Under the pieces are notes generated by a model. That model saw only the letters and a program-made list of their open reading frames with translations, was not told where the DNA came from and did not search any database. Positions 1 to 12,012 of a DNA stretch of 64,000 nt are shown one piece after another. Source of the stretch: Closterium sp. Naga37s-1 (lineage: Eukaryota > Streptophyta > Zygnematophyceae > Desmidiales > Closteriaceae); contig CANJKZ010000084.1 in assembly GCA_947471745.1 (NCBI GenBank), forward strand, positions 2,216,501 to 2,280,500. The letters run 5' to 3'. Position 1 is the first letter of the stretch. Every line of letters begins with the position of its first letter. Position numbers and translations under genes: made by a program.

Positions 1-2379
1 AGGTTTGCGGTTTCACGCGAGTACCCGCACAGTCTTATGAGATTTATTTACGTTGAGCTAGTGATATTTCATGAACATCAATGAGAACTTACAACATGCC
101 GTTAAACCTCATGGCGGTTTGCGGTTTCATGCGAGTACTCGCGCAGTCTCATGAGATTTCTTTATGTTGAGATAGTGAGATTTCATGAACATCAATGAGA
201 ACTCATAACATGGCAGTAAACCTCATGGCGGTTTGCGGTTTCACGCGAGTACCCGCACAGTCTTATGAGATTTATTTACGTTGAGCTAGTGATATTTCAT
301 GAACATCAATGAGAACTTACAACATGCCGTTAAACCTCATGGCGGTTTGCGGTTTCATGCGAGTACTCGCGCAGTCTCATGAGATTTCTTTATGTTGAGA
401 TAGTGAGATTTCATGAACATCAATGAGAACTCATAACATGGCAGTAAACCTCATGGCGGTTAGCGGTTTCACGCGAGTACCCGCACAGTCTTATGAGATT
501 TGTTTACGTTGAGCTAGTGATATTTCATGAACATCAATGAGAACTTAGAACATGCCGTTAAACCTCATGGCGGTTTGCGGTTTCATGCGAGTACTCGCGC
601 AGTCTCATGAGATTTCTTTATGTTGAGATAGTGAGATTTCATGAACATCAATGAGAACTCATAACATGGCAGTAAATCTCATGGCGGTTAGCGGTTTGAC
701 GCGAGTACCCGCACAGTCTTATGAGATTTGTTTACGTTGAGCTAGTGATATTTCATGAACATCAATGAGAACTTACAACATGCGGTTAAACCTCATGGCG
801 GTTTGCGGTTTCATGCGAGTACTTGCGCAGTCTCATGAGATTTCTTTATGTTGAGATAGTGAGATTTCATGAACATCAATGAGAACTCATAACATGGCAG
901 TAAACCTCATGGCGGTTTGCGGTTTCACGCGAGTACCCGCACAGTCTTATGAGATTTATTTACGGTGAGCTAGTGATATTTCATGAACATCAATGAGAAC
1001 TTACAACATGCCATTAAACCTCATGGCGGTTTGCGGTTTCATGCGAGTACTCGCGCAGTCTCATGAGATTTCTTTATGTTGAGATAGTGAGATTTCATGA
1101 ACATCAATGAGAACTCATAACATGGCAGTAAACCTCATGGCAGTTTGCGGTTTCACGCGAGTACCCGCACAGTCTTATGAGATTTATTTACGTTGAGCTA
1201 GTGATATTTCATGAACATCAATGAGAACTTACAACATGCCGTTAAACCTCATGGCGGTTTGCGGTTTCATGCGAGTACTCGCGCAGTCTCGTGAGATTTC
1301 TTTATGTTAAGCTAGTGAGATTTCATGAACATCAATGAGAACTCATAACATGGCAGTAAACCTCATGGCGGTTTGCGGTTTCACGCGAGTACCCGCACAG
1401 TCTTATGAGATTTATTTACGTTGAGCTAGTGATATTTCATGAACATCAATGAGAACTTACAACATGCCGTTAAACCTCATGGCGGTTTGCGGTTTCATGC
1501 GAGTACTCGCGCAGTCTCATGAGATTTCTTTATGTTAAGCTAGTGAGATTTCATGAACATCAATGAGAACTCATAACATGGCAGTAAACCTCATGGCGGT
1601 TTGCGGTTTCACGCGAGTACCCGCACAGTCTTATGAGATTTATTTACGTTGAGCTAGTGATATTTCATGAACATCAATGAGAACTTACAACATGCCGTTA
1701 AACCTCATGGCGGTTTGCGGTTTCATGCGAGTACTCGCGCAGTCTCATGAGATTTCTTTATGTTAAGCTAGTGAGATTTCATGAACATCAATGAGAACTC
1801 ATAACATGGCAGTAAACCTCATGGCGGTTTGCGGTTTCACGCGAGTACCCGCACAGTCTTATGAGATTTATTTACGTTGAGCTAGTGATATTTCATGAAC
1901 ATCAATGAGAACTTACAACATGCCGTTAAACCTCATGGCGGTTTGCGGTTTCATGCGAGTACTCGCGCAGTCTCATGAGATTTCTTTATGTTAAGCTAGT
2001 GAGATTTCATGAACATCAATGAGAACTCATAACATGCTGTTAAACCTGATGGCGGTTTGCGGTTTCACGCAAGTACTCGCGTAGTCTTTTCTTTACGTTG
2101 AGCTAGTGAGATTTCATGAACATCAATCAGAACTGATATCATGACAGTAAACCTCATGGCATTTCGGGGTTTCACGCGCAGTCTCATGAGATTCCATTAC
2201 GTTCAGCAGGTGAGGTCTCATGAACATCAATGAGAACTCATAACATGCCAGTTAACCTCATGGCATTTAGCGGTTTCACTCTTGTACTCGCACAGTCTCA
2301 TGAGATTTCATTACTTAGAGCTAGTGAGATTTCTTGAAGATCAATGAGAATCCGTTAAACCTCATGGCGTTTCGGGGTT
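1..2379. repeat. Satellite array, 114-bp monomer in 228-bp dimers
   Basis: Monomers recur every 114 bp (matching bases at 13, 127, 241, 355, 469, 583 and on to 2065). Two types alternate: type A reads TCACGCGAGTACCCGCAC near its start and type B reads TCATGCGAGTACTCGCGC, so the true period is 228 bp. About 18 regular monomers are followed by shorter, diverged ones (107 and 104 bp) before the array stops where the element A LTR begins. Local variants mark smaller expansions: the A monomers at 469 and 697 share TTAGCGG and TTTGTTTACG, and the last four B monomers (from about 1300) share GTTAAGCTAG. The array runs off the left edge. I saw no open frame and no recognised protein-binding box. Confidence 0.95.
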
Positions 2380-3284
2380 GCACGTATCAACGGGAGTTAT
2401 TGCTGGCCCCGTCCTCGCTTGGGCGGAGCCGACCTCGAGGTCGGGTGTGAGGAGTGCAGTCGACCTGCAACAATGGGCGAGCTGGTCGTCGGGCCTGGTC
2501 AACCTGCACAAGGGCCACTGCTCGACTTGGGAGGTCGACCAGTGGAGGGCGTCGACTTGGGTGACGCCGACCAAGGGAAGCCGACTGGGTGTGGTCGGCT
2601 GACCGGTATACTAGTCGACCTGGGGTTGGTCGACCAGGTGGGTTGTTGACCTGGAGTTAGTCGACCAGGGGAGTGGTCGACCTGGTGTAGTCGACATGAG
2701 GTGGTCGTCGACCTGGGCGGTCGACGGGCTTGGGATGACACACCTGGTTGACCAGGTTACCCGGATGACGAGGTCTGCGAGGTTCGCAACCGTCGCCCAA
2801 ATAGATCGGCAAAGTCGACCTGCGGTTTGGTGGAACGTGGTCAACAGGACTCCTCAGGTGCAACCGTCAACATGTGGTCGACTTGGCACCTGCGCAATGC
2901 GCGTAGCGGTGCATGTCGTTACCATCACTTTGCACCTGCGAAGTAGGTGCGTGCACATGAGCACGTGTGGTGACCTGTAGTGACCTGTTGTTGGCACGCC
3001 AGCCTTGCAAGTCGACTGAGACGCCTGAGGACGCCTAAGGTCGACCAGCTGGCAAGTCGTCTTCGTGCTGAGCTGGTGGTCGACTTGTATGCTAGGATTC
3101 TGATGTAGTCTACCTTGCCAATCTAGTTGCACCATTGTTTCCAACTTTTGCTAGTGAAACTACTTGCGGTTTTGCCCCGTGAATGTACAAGTGCTAGAGA
3201 ACGACTAAGGGAACGAACACAGAGATCCCTCCTACCCCGTGCCTAGCCCGTAGTCTAGCTCCCGTTGATAGAGTTATCTCTGCA
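2379..3284 (+). repeat. 5' LTR of copia element A (GTCGAC-rich)
   Basis: This aligns along its length with the 946-bp solo LTR at 22429-23374 (reverse complement). Both open with an AACGGGA..CCTCG..TTGGGC block, continue through many GTCGACC/TCGACCAGG units, and close with CTTTTGCTAGTG, then a TAGTCTAGC block, ending in ..CTGCA at 3284. The left border is approximate because the expected TG start is blurred against the satellite. A possible degenerate primer binding site, TGGTGCGGTGAGCG, starts at 3285. Confidence 0.75.
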
Positions 3285-3391
3285 TGGTGCGGTGAGCGTA
3301 GAAGACACATGACTTACCCCTTCAATCAGGTCAACCTCGTGGTCATTTACCTAACTCGTGTTTGTAGGCCGGCAGCTGTGCTGTAGTCACT

Positions 3392-4900
3392 ATGGTAGGC
3401 GCCGTAGGTGACGCAGGAGTGGTGGACACCCTGGAGGCACGGCTGGAGGACGCGAGGAGACGCCATGAGGCCAACGAGTACGTGCCAAACCTACCATTGG
3501 CGGTCATCGAGGCAGGCATCCGCTCGGTGTGGGCGGAAGAGCACCCTGCTCGACCAGCTTCTCCTCGACCGGTGAACAATGAGGGCGGCATCGACGTGGG
3601 AGTCAATGCCGGTGGTGACCAAGTCGGCAGCAATGCGGGAGGCACGTCGAGGCAGCGAGGTGTGATACACACCGATGAAGTCGGCGGCGTTCAGGCGCAA
3701 GGGATGCGGTCGTCAGCAGCTGCAGGCTCCTCGCAAGGTGACGTCGGAGGATGACGAAGCTGTTTGTCGCCAATATCGGTGACCCACGTGACAGCGGGCA
3801 GGATTGCACCGAGCTACGGCTATTTCTTGTTTACGCCGGACAGGATCTCGGTCACCCCCTTGCTTGTTGGTCGACCTGATATCCTCACCTGGAAAGAAGC
3901 CATCGAGCCCCAATTGGAGATGGCCGGCCTGATCGGCTTTGCCAGGGGCACTGTGGCAACGCCGAAGGAACACTATTCTGACTTGCGTGCGGAGTTTCGC
4001 ACCGTGCAGGTGCTGACCTTCACGGTCATCTCGCGGTGCTGCTTGCCGGGCGTGCAGATCGCCTTGAAGTCGTGCAGGGAGTACCTCGACGCCGGCCACC
4101 GGGCATGGCACTTCATCGAGTCGACATACCAGGTCACTGACGCCCTGTACATCGGCCAGCTTGAGGAGCAGCTGTCGCACATACGGATGGGCGAAGAGGA
4201 GACGGCGACCAACTACTGCAACCGGGCTCGGCGAATTCTTGCCACCATGAGGATGGCCGGCGTGCACTACTTGACGGCCTCACGCACATTATCAAAGGGC
4301 TCACGAGCAGCTACAACCTGCTGAAACGACTGTCGTTGGCGCCAAGAACTAGGGCGACACTCAACAAGGATTCTCTCACTTCGTACATCCTGCAGGATAA
4401 GGCAATGCAAGAAGCTGAGCGGCCCTCAGTGCTCCTTGCACAGGCAAACTACGTCGCCCCCGTGAACCAAGGTGGTCGACCAGGGCAGCGCGGGCAGTCT
4501 GGCGGCGGTGATAGCAGTGGCTGGAAGCCGACCAAGGACGTCGTCGAGAAGAAGTCGGCCAAGGATAGCGGTCGTGGAGGAAGAAGTTGATGTCGGGAGT
4601 GCTGGCTGTGCGGCGACTCCAACCACCTCTCCTTCGAGTGCCCCGACTGCAGTGACTCCGACAACGACGACGCCAAGGGAGGCCGCAGGAGGTCTGGCAG
4701 CCGTCGTCCCTGTTGAGGCAGAAACCAGCCGCGCAAGGAGAAGCAGTCGACCAAGTCGTCGACCTCGGCGAAGGACGCCGACTTCTCTGTTGGCGGCAAA
4801 GGGCCAAACGACAAGGAGGCGTCGTGCTTGCTGGTCGGCGTCGTGGAGCCGACCGTCTCGCTGGCGCCAGGGGCCGGCGAGGACTTCCAGGCGATGGCGG
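3392..4900 (+). pseudogene. Element A gag (broken)
   Basis: Three short frames (from 3392, 3764 and 4336) together resemble a copia Gag. The middle one has the Gag-type stretch around TWKEAIEPQLEMAGL, followed by a helical region with EQLSHIRMGEEETATNYCNR (about residues 125-150 of that frame). Frameshifts near 3755, 4325 and 4590 separate the pieces. The frame at 4600-4900 is low complexity and shows no intact CX2CX4HX4C knuckle. It lies directly behind the 5' LTR and ahead of the protease, the normal copia order. Gag would form the particle shell. The copy cannot make a full protein. Confidence 0.7.
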
Positions 4901-6180
4901 CAGCCGTGCAGGCAAACCCGGCGGTAGTTCTGCTCAATAGTGGTTGCTCCCACCACTTGATGGGGACGAAGGAAGTCTTTGTCAACCTACAGCCGAGCGG
5001 CGATGTCAAGCACGTGCGTGGCTTCAATGGGGCACTGCAAGACGTCCAGGGCTGCAGCACTGTCGCTCTGCAAGGGGAGGCCGGGAGGCATGTGCTCATC
5101 CCTGACGTGCTCTATGTCCCAGGCGTGCGAGCGAACCTGCTTTCGGCCGGTCAGTTGAAGGAGCACGGCGTGAAGCTGCAAGAGGACGGCGACGAGATGT
5201 TGCTCGTCTCGGCGGCAGGAGACGTCCTCAGTAGGGCGTCCTACACCGAGCGAGTCCTCTGCACCGACCTGCGTCCCTGCACGGCAAAGTCGACAACGCC
5301 CTCGACGGAGGTCGTGGCCCTACGGGCGATCGTCTCGATGACGAAGTCGACGCCGGACAGGCTGCATGCGAGGCTTGCACACGTCGGTATGAACATCATC
5401 CGGAGCTCGGCAAAGCACGAGGTTGCCACTGGGCTGGACCTCAAGTCGGCGTCTGGCGCCGCCTTCCCGTGATTCTCGTTCGTCGGCGGGAAGCTGGTGC
5501 GGCACACCTTCCCCGACCCGGGCTCCGACACCGACGACGTGCTGGCCGTCGTGCACGTCGACCTGTGCGGTCCACTCCGGGTGGCTGCCAAGGATGGCAG
5601 CCTGTACTTCTTGCTGCTGAAGGACCGCAAGACCCGCTACGTGTGGGTGAGGCCGGTCGCCAAGAAGTCGGATGCGCTGCGGGAGTTCGTGCAGTGGCTG
5701 GCGGTGACTGAGCGGCAGACGAAGAAGTTGGTGTTGATGCTGCGCTCTGACCGGGGAGGGGAGTTCCTTGGGAAGCAGTTCACCGACTTCATGAATGGCA
5801 AGGGGATTGTCCACGACCTGACCTGCCCCTACACCTCGCAGCAGAACGGCATGGCCGATGGTGGAGTCGGTGCGAACGATGCTGCTGCACATAGGCGTGC
5901 AACACCACTGGTGGCACCTTGCTCTGCAGCAGGCCGTCTGGGTCCGCAACTTCCTGGAGCGGTCGACGCTGTAGCCGGGGATGACGCCATACCAGCTGCT
6001 GACTTGGAAGAAGCCTGACTTGTCGCTGGCACGGGTATGGGGCTGCATGGCGCAGTTCTTGGTCCCCGAGAAGCAGCGTGGTGGAGAGCTGAAGCCGAAG
6101 GCCAGGCGGGGCCTTCACCCCGGCGTGTCGGAGGAGAGCAAGGGCTGGGAGCTCCTCGACATCGCCAGGGAAAAGATAGG
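4828..6180 (+). pseudogene. Element A protease and integrase (broken, truncated)
   Basis: The frame 4828-5472 carries the aspartic protease region. The usual catalytic D-S-G-C-S motif reads N-S-G-C-S here (LLNSGCSHHL), so the active-site Asp is Asn. It is followed by a GAG-pre-integrase-like RLHARLAHVGM. A second frame (5497-6018) holds the integrase core with HVDLCGPL and LRSDRGGEFLG (the two Asp of DDE), but the third acidic residue, normally in QQNGVAE, reads QQNGMAD. A third frame (5981 on) resumes the integrase C-terminus. Homology stops near 6180, where minus-strand element B begins, so reverse transcriptase, RNase H and the 3' LTR are missing. Confidence 0.8.
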
Positions 6181-7877
6181 AGCACCCCCAGAGGACGGAG
6201 AACGAGCAAGGCCACTCACCAGGTGAGCGGCGTAGTCAAGGCGGTGGGAAGAGGCAAAGCCAGTGACAATGGTAACAAGAGCCGAGACAGACAACTGGAG
6301 GGCACTCGGGTGAGTGACCAACGCGGACAGAACACGGGAGACGGCAGGACGGGAGGCACGGAGGTAGTCAGACAACGGGTCCTGAAACATTGTGAGGGAC
6401 AACTCTGGAGGCTGTGGAAGGACATGAGGAGGTGGAACACGAGAGCGGAGAATACGGTGAAACGGGCTGTCAGCACGGTAACGGGACCAACGGGACTTTG
6501 GAGACACAGCACGACTGTGGGGAGAACCACAAGTCCACTAGGACGAGGAAAGGGACTGGTCGGGGGGGACAGGAGGGGATGGTAGGGGACCACAAACCAA
6601 GCGTGCAGGTGGTGGGTTGGGCAGGTCACGCAGTTGCTGCTGCTCCGCCTCCTCTGGTGTCTGTTGCGACAATACCTGCCCCTGCTGCTGCTCCTGTGGC
6701 TCCTCCTCTGCCCTCTCTTGCTGCAGCTGCAGCTGCACCTGCTGTTGCGGCCGTGACCCCTCCGCTACTCTCTCCTGCTGTGGCTACAACTGCACCGTCT
6801 GCTGTGGCCGGGACTCCTGCTCTACTCTCTCCTGGTGTGGTTGTGGCTCCTCCTCTACCCTCTCCTGCTGTGGCTGTGGCTCCTCCTCTACCATCTCATG
6901 CGAATGAGATTGCTCCTGCTGCTGCTGATGTTGGTGCTGCTGCTGTTGTGCCCTCTCATACCGCTCCTGCTCCTCCCTCTCCAACCAGAGTAGACGTTGC
7001 TCACGGGTCAGGAAACGAACAGTGCGCAGTGCCAGTGACTCTGGCTCCAGCACCCCCAGAACCAGAACCTCCAGCAACGACACCCCCGGTGTCTCCAATA
7101 CCTCTGGTAGGAACACCCCCAGGCTCCGCAACAACCGGTCGCAGAGCCAAATGAGGAGGGAACTGTGGGACAGACGGGAAGCCAGGAGGTGAGGCGGGGC
7201 AAGGACGCCGAGTCGAGACAGCCGTGTCCTCTACAAGAAAGGTCTCCACCCTCACACCCGCTGTACCCCCAGAGTCAGCACCACCAGGTCCAGCAGCCCC
7301 TGTCCCCCCACCCTCCGCACCTACACCTCCCGCACCCCTAGACACGACAGGGCCTGGACGCTATGGGGGAGACGATTGCGGAGTGACGTGCGACACTCCT
7401 GACGGGGTAGGACATGAAGGAGGGGGGGCTACCGGGACGACGAGGGGGGGGGGGGGGGGGGGGGGTCTCAGGCGTGAGGAACAGCGGGGGGGAAAAGGTC
7501 TCTAAACCTCGGTATGGTCGACTCCTGTAGTAAATGACCAACTTGTTAAAAGTGACGTCCTCAGAGGCGAAGAACTGGCGGGTGACCGGGTCGTAGAACA
7601 CCCAGCCAGAGGAGTCGAGTGTGAAGCCAAGAAAGACGCAGGCACAGGTGCAAGCACACAACTTGGTCGCGCAAGGGGCGCGAACGTGAGCCACGGAACC
7701 GCAGACACGGTAGTCAGCTGCTACACTCGGGGAACCTGTCCAAAGGGAGACCGGCGCCAACCATGGCCGTGCGTCACTAGGCCACAGGTTCAGCTGTTGC
7801 GCGGCGTAGCGGACTGCCCGAGGCCACATGAACCGGGGGGCACCGGCATGGGACGTGGAGGTCCGGCCAACCTCCAT
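6180..7877 (-). pseudogene. Element B integrase C-terminus and INT-RT linker (broken)
   Basis: Read on the minus strand, 7877-7338 encodes the end of integrase (AVRYAAQQLNLWPSD, then the FLGFTLDSSGWVFYDP region and SEDVTF). It is followed by a Pro/Gln-rich linker (6784-7134, REQRLLWLEREEQERYERAQ). The linker tail near 6115-6507 contains SHRLDYAAHLVSGLARS, matching element I's linker. The reverse transcriptase that should follow is absent: the sequence changes to element A at about 6180. A long C run at 7447-7466 and several frameshifts break it. Confidence 0.7.
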
Positions 7878-8870
7878 GACCAGGCCGATGCGTTGCTCGG
7901 CTACCTCATTCTGCTGCGGCGAGTCTGGTAGCGTGTAAGACTAGATGATCCTGTGACCCTGACAGGACGTCTCCAGGCGAGTGGAAGAAAACTCACCACC
8001 ACGGTCCGAGTGCAGGCGGAGCCCACACAGGCCCTAGGCGCCACCCGTCGCTAGTAGCCATGGCTCGAGGACGGTAGGCACGTCGGCCTTCCGTCGCAAG
8101 GGAAAAACCGTGGAGTAGCAGGAGTAGTCGTCCATCACAATCAGCAAGAGGAGGAGTGAGGGGCAGCGCGCTGCCGACCCTCGACGTAACGAGTGCACGG
8201 CGGCGCAGGCGAACGGGGAAGCGGGGCAAGCAACTCTGGAAGACCTGAGACCATACGGTGACGAACCATCCTACCGATACGCGGGACGGACGCGTGATCG
8301 ACGAGTGGGTGAGTGACCGGCAGTCGCACGACACAGCAGCCACCTGACCCGACCTGACCTGACATGACCCAGTGTGGTGGGAACCAGTGTGCAGTGAGTA
8401 TAGAAAAGAGCCCATATCCCTGTGGAAAGTGGCCAGAGGCACCCCAGTGGCACCGACTGTGCAGGAGGCAATAGGCTCGTCCAGTGGGGAAGTGGTGACT
8501 ACACCTACATCGTGGAGGTGACTGACACCCACCAGGTTCTGGAGAACGAGGGGGTGTAATAACCTGTGAGAAACCCAGAGGGAGCCGCCGGATATAGAAG
8601 AGTGGTGGTGTTGTGGGCAACTACAGGTCCCGCGGAGGGGTAAGCCAAAGCGACAGTGACTGGAGTGCGCGGTGGCATGAGGTCAGTACAGTCGCGAAAG
8701 AAATAGCTGGACAATCTAGAGTCTAGGATGAAGGAAAGCTGTGCAGTCTGTGAGGTCGCACCCGAGCCAGCGACAAAGGCTGGTGCTAGACTAGTGGTAG
8801 CTGCAGCTCCTACACAAGGACCCTCAGAGGTGCTTAAAATGGACACTACACACGCACCAAGACTGGAAAC
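7640..8870 (-). pseudogene. Element B protease-integrase block, copy 1
   Basis: This block and 8900-10200 are the same protease-to-integrase segment arranged in tandem. Offset matches rise from about 1,246 bp at the left to 1,330 bp at the right because copy 1 lacks about 84 bp near 8130. On the minus strand it holds a decayed protease (LDSRLSSYFFRD, where the family has LDSGASSCFFRD), a PSGFLTGYYTPSFSR segment and pieces of GAG-pre-integrase. Multiple stops and frameshifts are present. Confidence 0.7.
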
Positions 8871-8899
8871 ACACGTCTCTACACAGGCACGAGTGCGCG

Positions 8900-10200
8900 G
8901 AGACCACTTGTTCGCGCCAGGGGCAAGAACGTGGGCCAAGGAACCCCAGACACAGTAGTCAGCTGCTACACCTGGAGAACCTGTCCAAAGGGAGACCGGC
9001 GTCACCCGTGGCCATGCGTCACTAGGCCATTGGTTCAGCTGGTGTGCGGCGTAGCGGACTGCTTGAGGCCACAGGAACTGGGGGGCACTGCATGGCACAT
9101 GGATCCGAGAAACCTCCATGACTAGGCCGATGCGTCGCTCTGATACCCCGTTTTGCTGCGGCGAATCTGGTGGCGTGTAAGACTGGAGGATTCCCTACCC
9201 TGACAGAACGTCACCAAGCGAGTGGAAGAAAACTCACCACCAAGGTCCGAGTGCGGGGAGGGCCCACAAAATCCCTGGTCATCACCCCTCGCTAGTAGCC
9301 ACGGCTCGAGGATGGTAGGCACGTCGCAAGGGTAAAACCGTGGTGAAGCGGGAGTAGTCGTCCACCACAATCAGGAAGTCTCGCTGCTGACGTGGGCCAA
9401 GGACCGGGGAGGGGCCCTACGTCCAAGTGCAGGGTCTGTAAGGGAGCGGTGCTGGGGGGGAACGAGGAGTGAGGGGCATCGCGCTGCCGACCCTTGACAC
9501 AAGGAGTGCACGGCGCCGCAGGCGAGCGGGGAAGCGGGGCGAGCGACTCTGGGAGACCTGAGACCAACGGTGACGTACCATCCTACTGAGACACGGGAAG
9601 GACGGGTGACCTAGACGATGGTGCCAGAGGACCGATGGGTGGGTGAGTGACCGACAATCGCATGACATAGCAGCTACCTGACCTGACCGGACCTGACCTG
9701 ACCCAGTGTGGTGGGACCCAGTGTGTAGTGAGTAAAAACCAGAGCCCGGCTCCCTGTGGAAAGTGGCCAGAGGCTCCCCAGTGGCACCGACAGTGCAGGA
9801 GGCAACAGGCTAGTCAAGTGGGAAAGTAGTGACTACTCCTAGGTTGTGGAGGTGACTGACACCCACCAGGTTCCTGGAGAATGAGGGAGTGTAGTAACCT
9901 GTGAGAAACCCAGAGGGAGCCGCCGGACACGGGAGAGTGGTGGTGCTGTGGGCAACTACAGGTCCGGCGGAGGGGTCAGCCAAGGCGACATTGACTGGAG
10001 TGCGCAGTGGCGTGAGGTCGGTGCAGTCGCGAAAGAAACAGCTGGACGCTCCAGAGTCTAGGGTAAAGGAAAGTTGTGCAGTCTGTGAGGTCACACCCGA
10101 GCCAGTGACAAAGGCTGGTACTAGACTAGTGGTAGCTGCAGCTCCCTCAGAGACCCTTAGAGGCGCCTGGACTTGAAAGTACACATCCACCAAGACTCAC
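8900..10200 (-). pseudogene. Element B protease-integrase block, copy 2
   Basis: This is the second copy of the duplicated block. The minus-strand frame 10193-9810 carries a normal-looking copia protease active site, FTLDSGASSCFFRD, then the PSGFLTGYYTPSFSR segment. Frames at 9668-9292 show the GAG-pre-integrase stretch (SVLWHHRLGHPSFPCLSRM) and integrase start. At the low-coordinate end, 9119-8900 gives the integrase C-terminal AVRYAAHQLNQWPSD stretch. Stops occur throughout, so it is not translatable as a unit. Confidence 0.7.
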
Positions 10201-10548
10201 AGGTCTCTACTCGTGCAACCGGGAAATGTCCTATACCTGGTGAGACTCAACTGGTGCAGCAGTGCGCTGGTGAAGACGCGAGGGCCAGTGCGGTGTAATA
10301 GCGTGGGGACCAAAATGCTCACGGTGGAGGTTGTCGAGGCGACGGTAGTAGCGGGATGCGGAGTGGTCAGAACTCCAGCACGTAGTGCCAGCACCAGGGC
10401 CTGTCAGGGCCCGGTACCCGCAGGGGCCGACGTCTCGCCCACTGCTAGCTAGGCCACTGCTGGGGGCGCCACACTGTGGACCCACGGGTCCCCACTGCCG
10501 GGAGTGCTGCGGCTGGCCCTGCTGCTGTAGAACCCTAGTACACGCCAT
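10200..10548 (-). pseudogene. Element B gag C-terminus remnant
   Basis: The minus-strand frame shows RYYRRLDNLHREHFG followed by an ITPHWPSRLHQR stretch. It matches the end of Gag in element F (RCFFRLDNAWRAEFG, then LPHWADMLR), which there lies just before the protease. Order and strand agree with element B. No zinc knuckle of the CX2CX4HX4C kind is intact. Confidence 0.55.
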
Positions 10549-10590
10549 GTGAGAAGCTAGAAACGGGGGGTGGTTCTGGCAGGTGGGCCT

Positions 10591-10912
10591 AAACTGCTGC
10601 TGGTGCTGCTGGCGGGAAGCCTATGCTGCTGCTGGTTCTGCTGGGGGATGCCTATGCTACTTCTGGGCCGGCTGGGGGCATCCTAAACTGCTGCTGCAGC
10701 GCTGGGGGCAGCCTATGCTGCTGCTGGTTCTGCTGGGGGCAGCCTAAGCTGCTGCTGGTGCGCTGGGGGCAGCCTATGCTGCTGCTGGTTCTTCTGGGGG
10801 CAGCCTAAGTTGCTGCTGGTTCTGCTGGGGGCAGCCTATGCTGCTGAAGGTTCTGCTGGGGGCAGCCTAAGCTGATGCTGGTGTGCTGGCGGTAGCCTAA
10901 GCTGCGGTGTAG
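10591..10912. repeat. Minisatellite, about 31-bp unit in alternating pairs
   Basis: About ten units of the form CTGCTGCTGGTTCTGC followed by TGGGGGCAGCCT. The two bases opening successive units tend to alternate between ATG and AAG, and TTCTGCTG alternates with GTGCGCTG, giving a partial 61-bp dimer. It lies between the Gag remnant and the primer binding site of element B. Confidence 0.85.
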
Positions 10913-11130
10913 CTGGCGGCGGGTTTCAGCGCATGAGGGCAGCTCTGATTAGTATAGGTGGGGCAGCAAGTGCTGTTTTGTGCGGTTCTGTGCGGTTTTG
11001 TGCGGTTCTGCACGGTGGAGAGTACAGGTTTCTTGCCGTGGTAGGCAGCAGGTTTGGCTGGCGCAGGCACGGGTAGGGAAGACAGGTACAGGTACAGTCT
11101 AGCACAATCTAGTGCAGTTGAGCGCGGTTG

Positions 11131-11201
11131 GAAGCGGTTCATTGCGGTTGAGAGGGGTCTAGAGCAGTTATGAGCGGTTCTGGTTCTGGCGGTTTCTCAC
11201 G
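11131..11201. repeat. 71-bp direct repeat, copy 1
   Basis: Nearly identical (one T/C difference noticed) to 12257-12327. Both copies are followed by units of the GGGTACAGGGTGGGGCGGC minisatellite. One copy lies inside element B and one lies just outside its LTR. Confidence 0.85.
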
Positions 11202-11214
11202 GTGATAGGTGGCA

Positions 11215-11380
11215 GGTGGGGCTGGTGGGTACAGGGTGGGGCGGCGGGTACAGGGTGGGGTGGCGGGTACATGGTGGGGAGGCGGGTACAGGGTGGGGCG
11301 GCGGGTAAAGGTTGGGGCGGTGGGTACAGGGTGGGACGGCGGGTACAGGGTGGGACGGCAGTTCTGCTCCTTCTCATGGT
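11215..11380. repeat. Minisatellite, about 20-bp unit
   Basis: About eight tandem units of GCGGGTACAGGGTGGGGCG with small changes. The same unit recurs at 12328-12395. The open frames across it on both strands are products of base composition and I do not call them genes. Confidence 0.85.
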
Positions 11381-11499
11381 GGCCAACCCCCCGTTCCTGC
11401 AGCCACCCCCCCACAGCTGTAGCCACGGGAGGGGAGACGACGGGGGAGGGGATAGAGAGGCGGGCGGCAGAGCGTGCGGCTGGCGCTGGCGGTTGTGCT

Positions 11500-11765
11500 C
11501 TGGCGGTGGTGCTGCTAGCGGTGGCGCTGCTGGCGGTGGCGTTGCTGGCGGTGGCGCTCCTGGCGGGATCGCTGGCGGTGTCGCTGTTGGCGGGGTCTCT
11601 GCTGGCGGTGTAGCTACTGGCGGGGTCTCTGCTGGCGGTGCCGTTGGCGGCTGGCGGCTGTTGCGGCCAGCTGGCTGGCGTGTCGGTTGGCGAGCTGGCT
11701 GGCGCGTCGGTTGGCGAGCTGGCTGGCGCATCGATTGGCGAGCTGGCTGGCGTGCTCGTCGGTGG
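11500..11765. repeat. GCTGGCGGTGGC and 24-bp GGCGAGCTGGCTGGCGCGTC repeats
   Basis: Two neighbouring low-complexity arrays. 11500-11660 repeats CTGGCGGTGGCG-like 12-mers. 11680-11765 has about four 24-bp units that would encode ASQLANRR on the minus strand. They lie between the element B primer site and its Gag remnant, a position where element F also carries a minisatellite. Confidence 0.75.
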
Positions 11766-12000
11766 GTCCGACGGCGAGGTCGCATGCACGTGGGCGAGCG
11801 CGCTGGCGATTTCGCCGTGGGTTGCTGACGGGTCCGCTGGCGTTCGCCATAGCTTCCGCCGCGGCCGTCATGATGAGCACCGCGACATGACGGGACGGCC
11901 GCGAAAGTACTCCCTGTGGCACCCGTCACTAAGGTCGCAACTAAGGCTGTGACGGGCGCCATGACGAGTGTGTCAACTGGTGGGTCCATAGGAACGTTAC

Positions 12001-12012
12001 GGCTCGATACCA
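12001..12012 (-). other. Primer binding site of element B
   Basis: The minus strand reads TGGTATCGAGCC, a close variant of TGGTATCAGAGC, which is complementary to the 3' end of initiator tRNA-Met. It abuts the LTR exactly. Confidence 0.75.

Noticed and set aside
1-2379. CRISPR-like array
   Set aside because: Repeats are contiguous 114-bp monomers with no unique spacers, in a eukaryotic setting.
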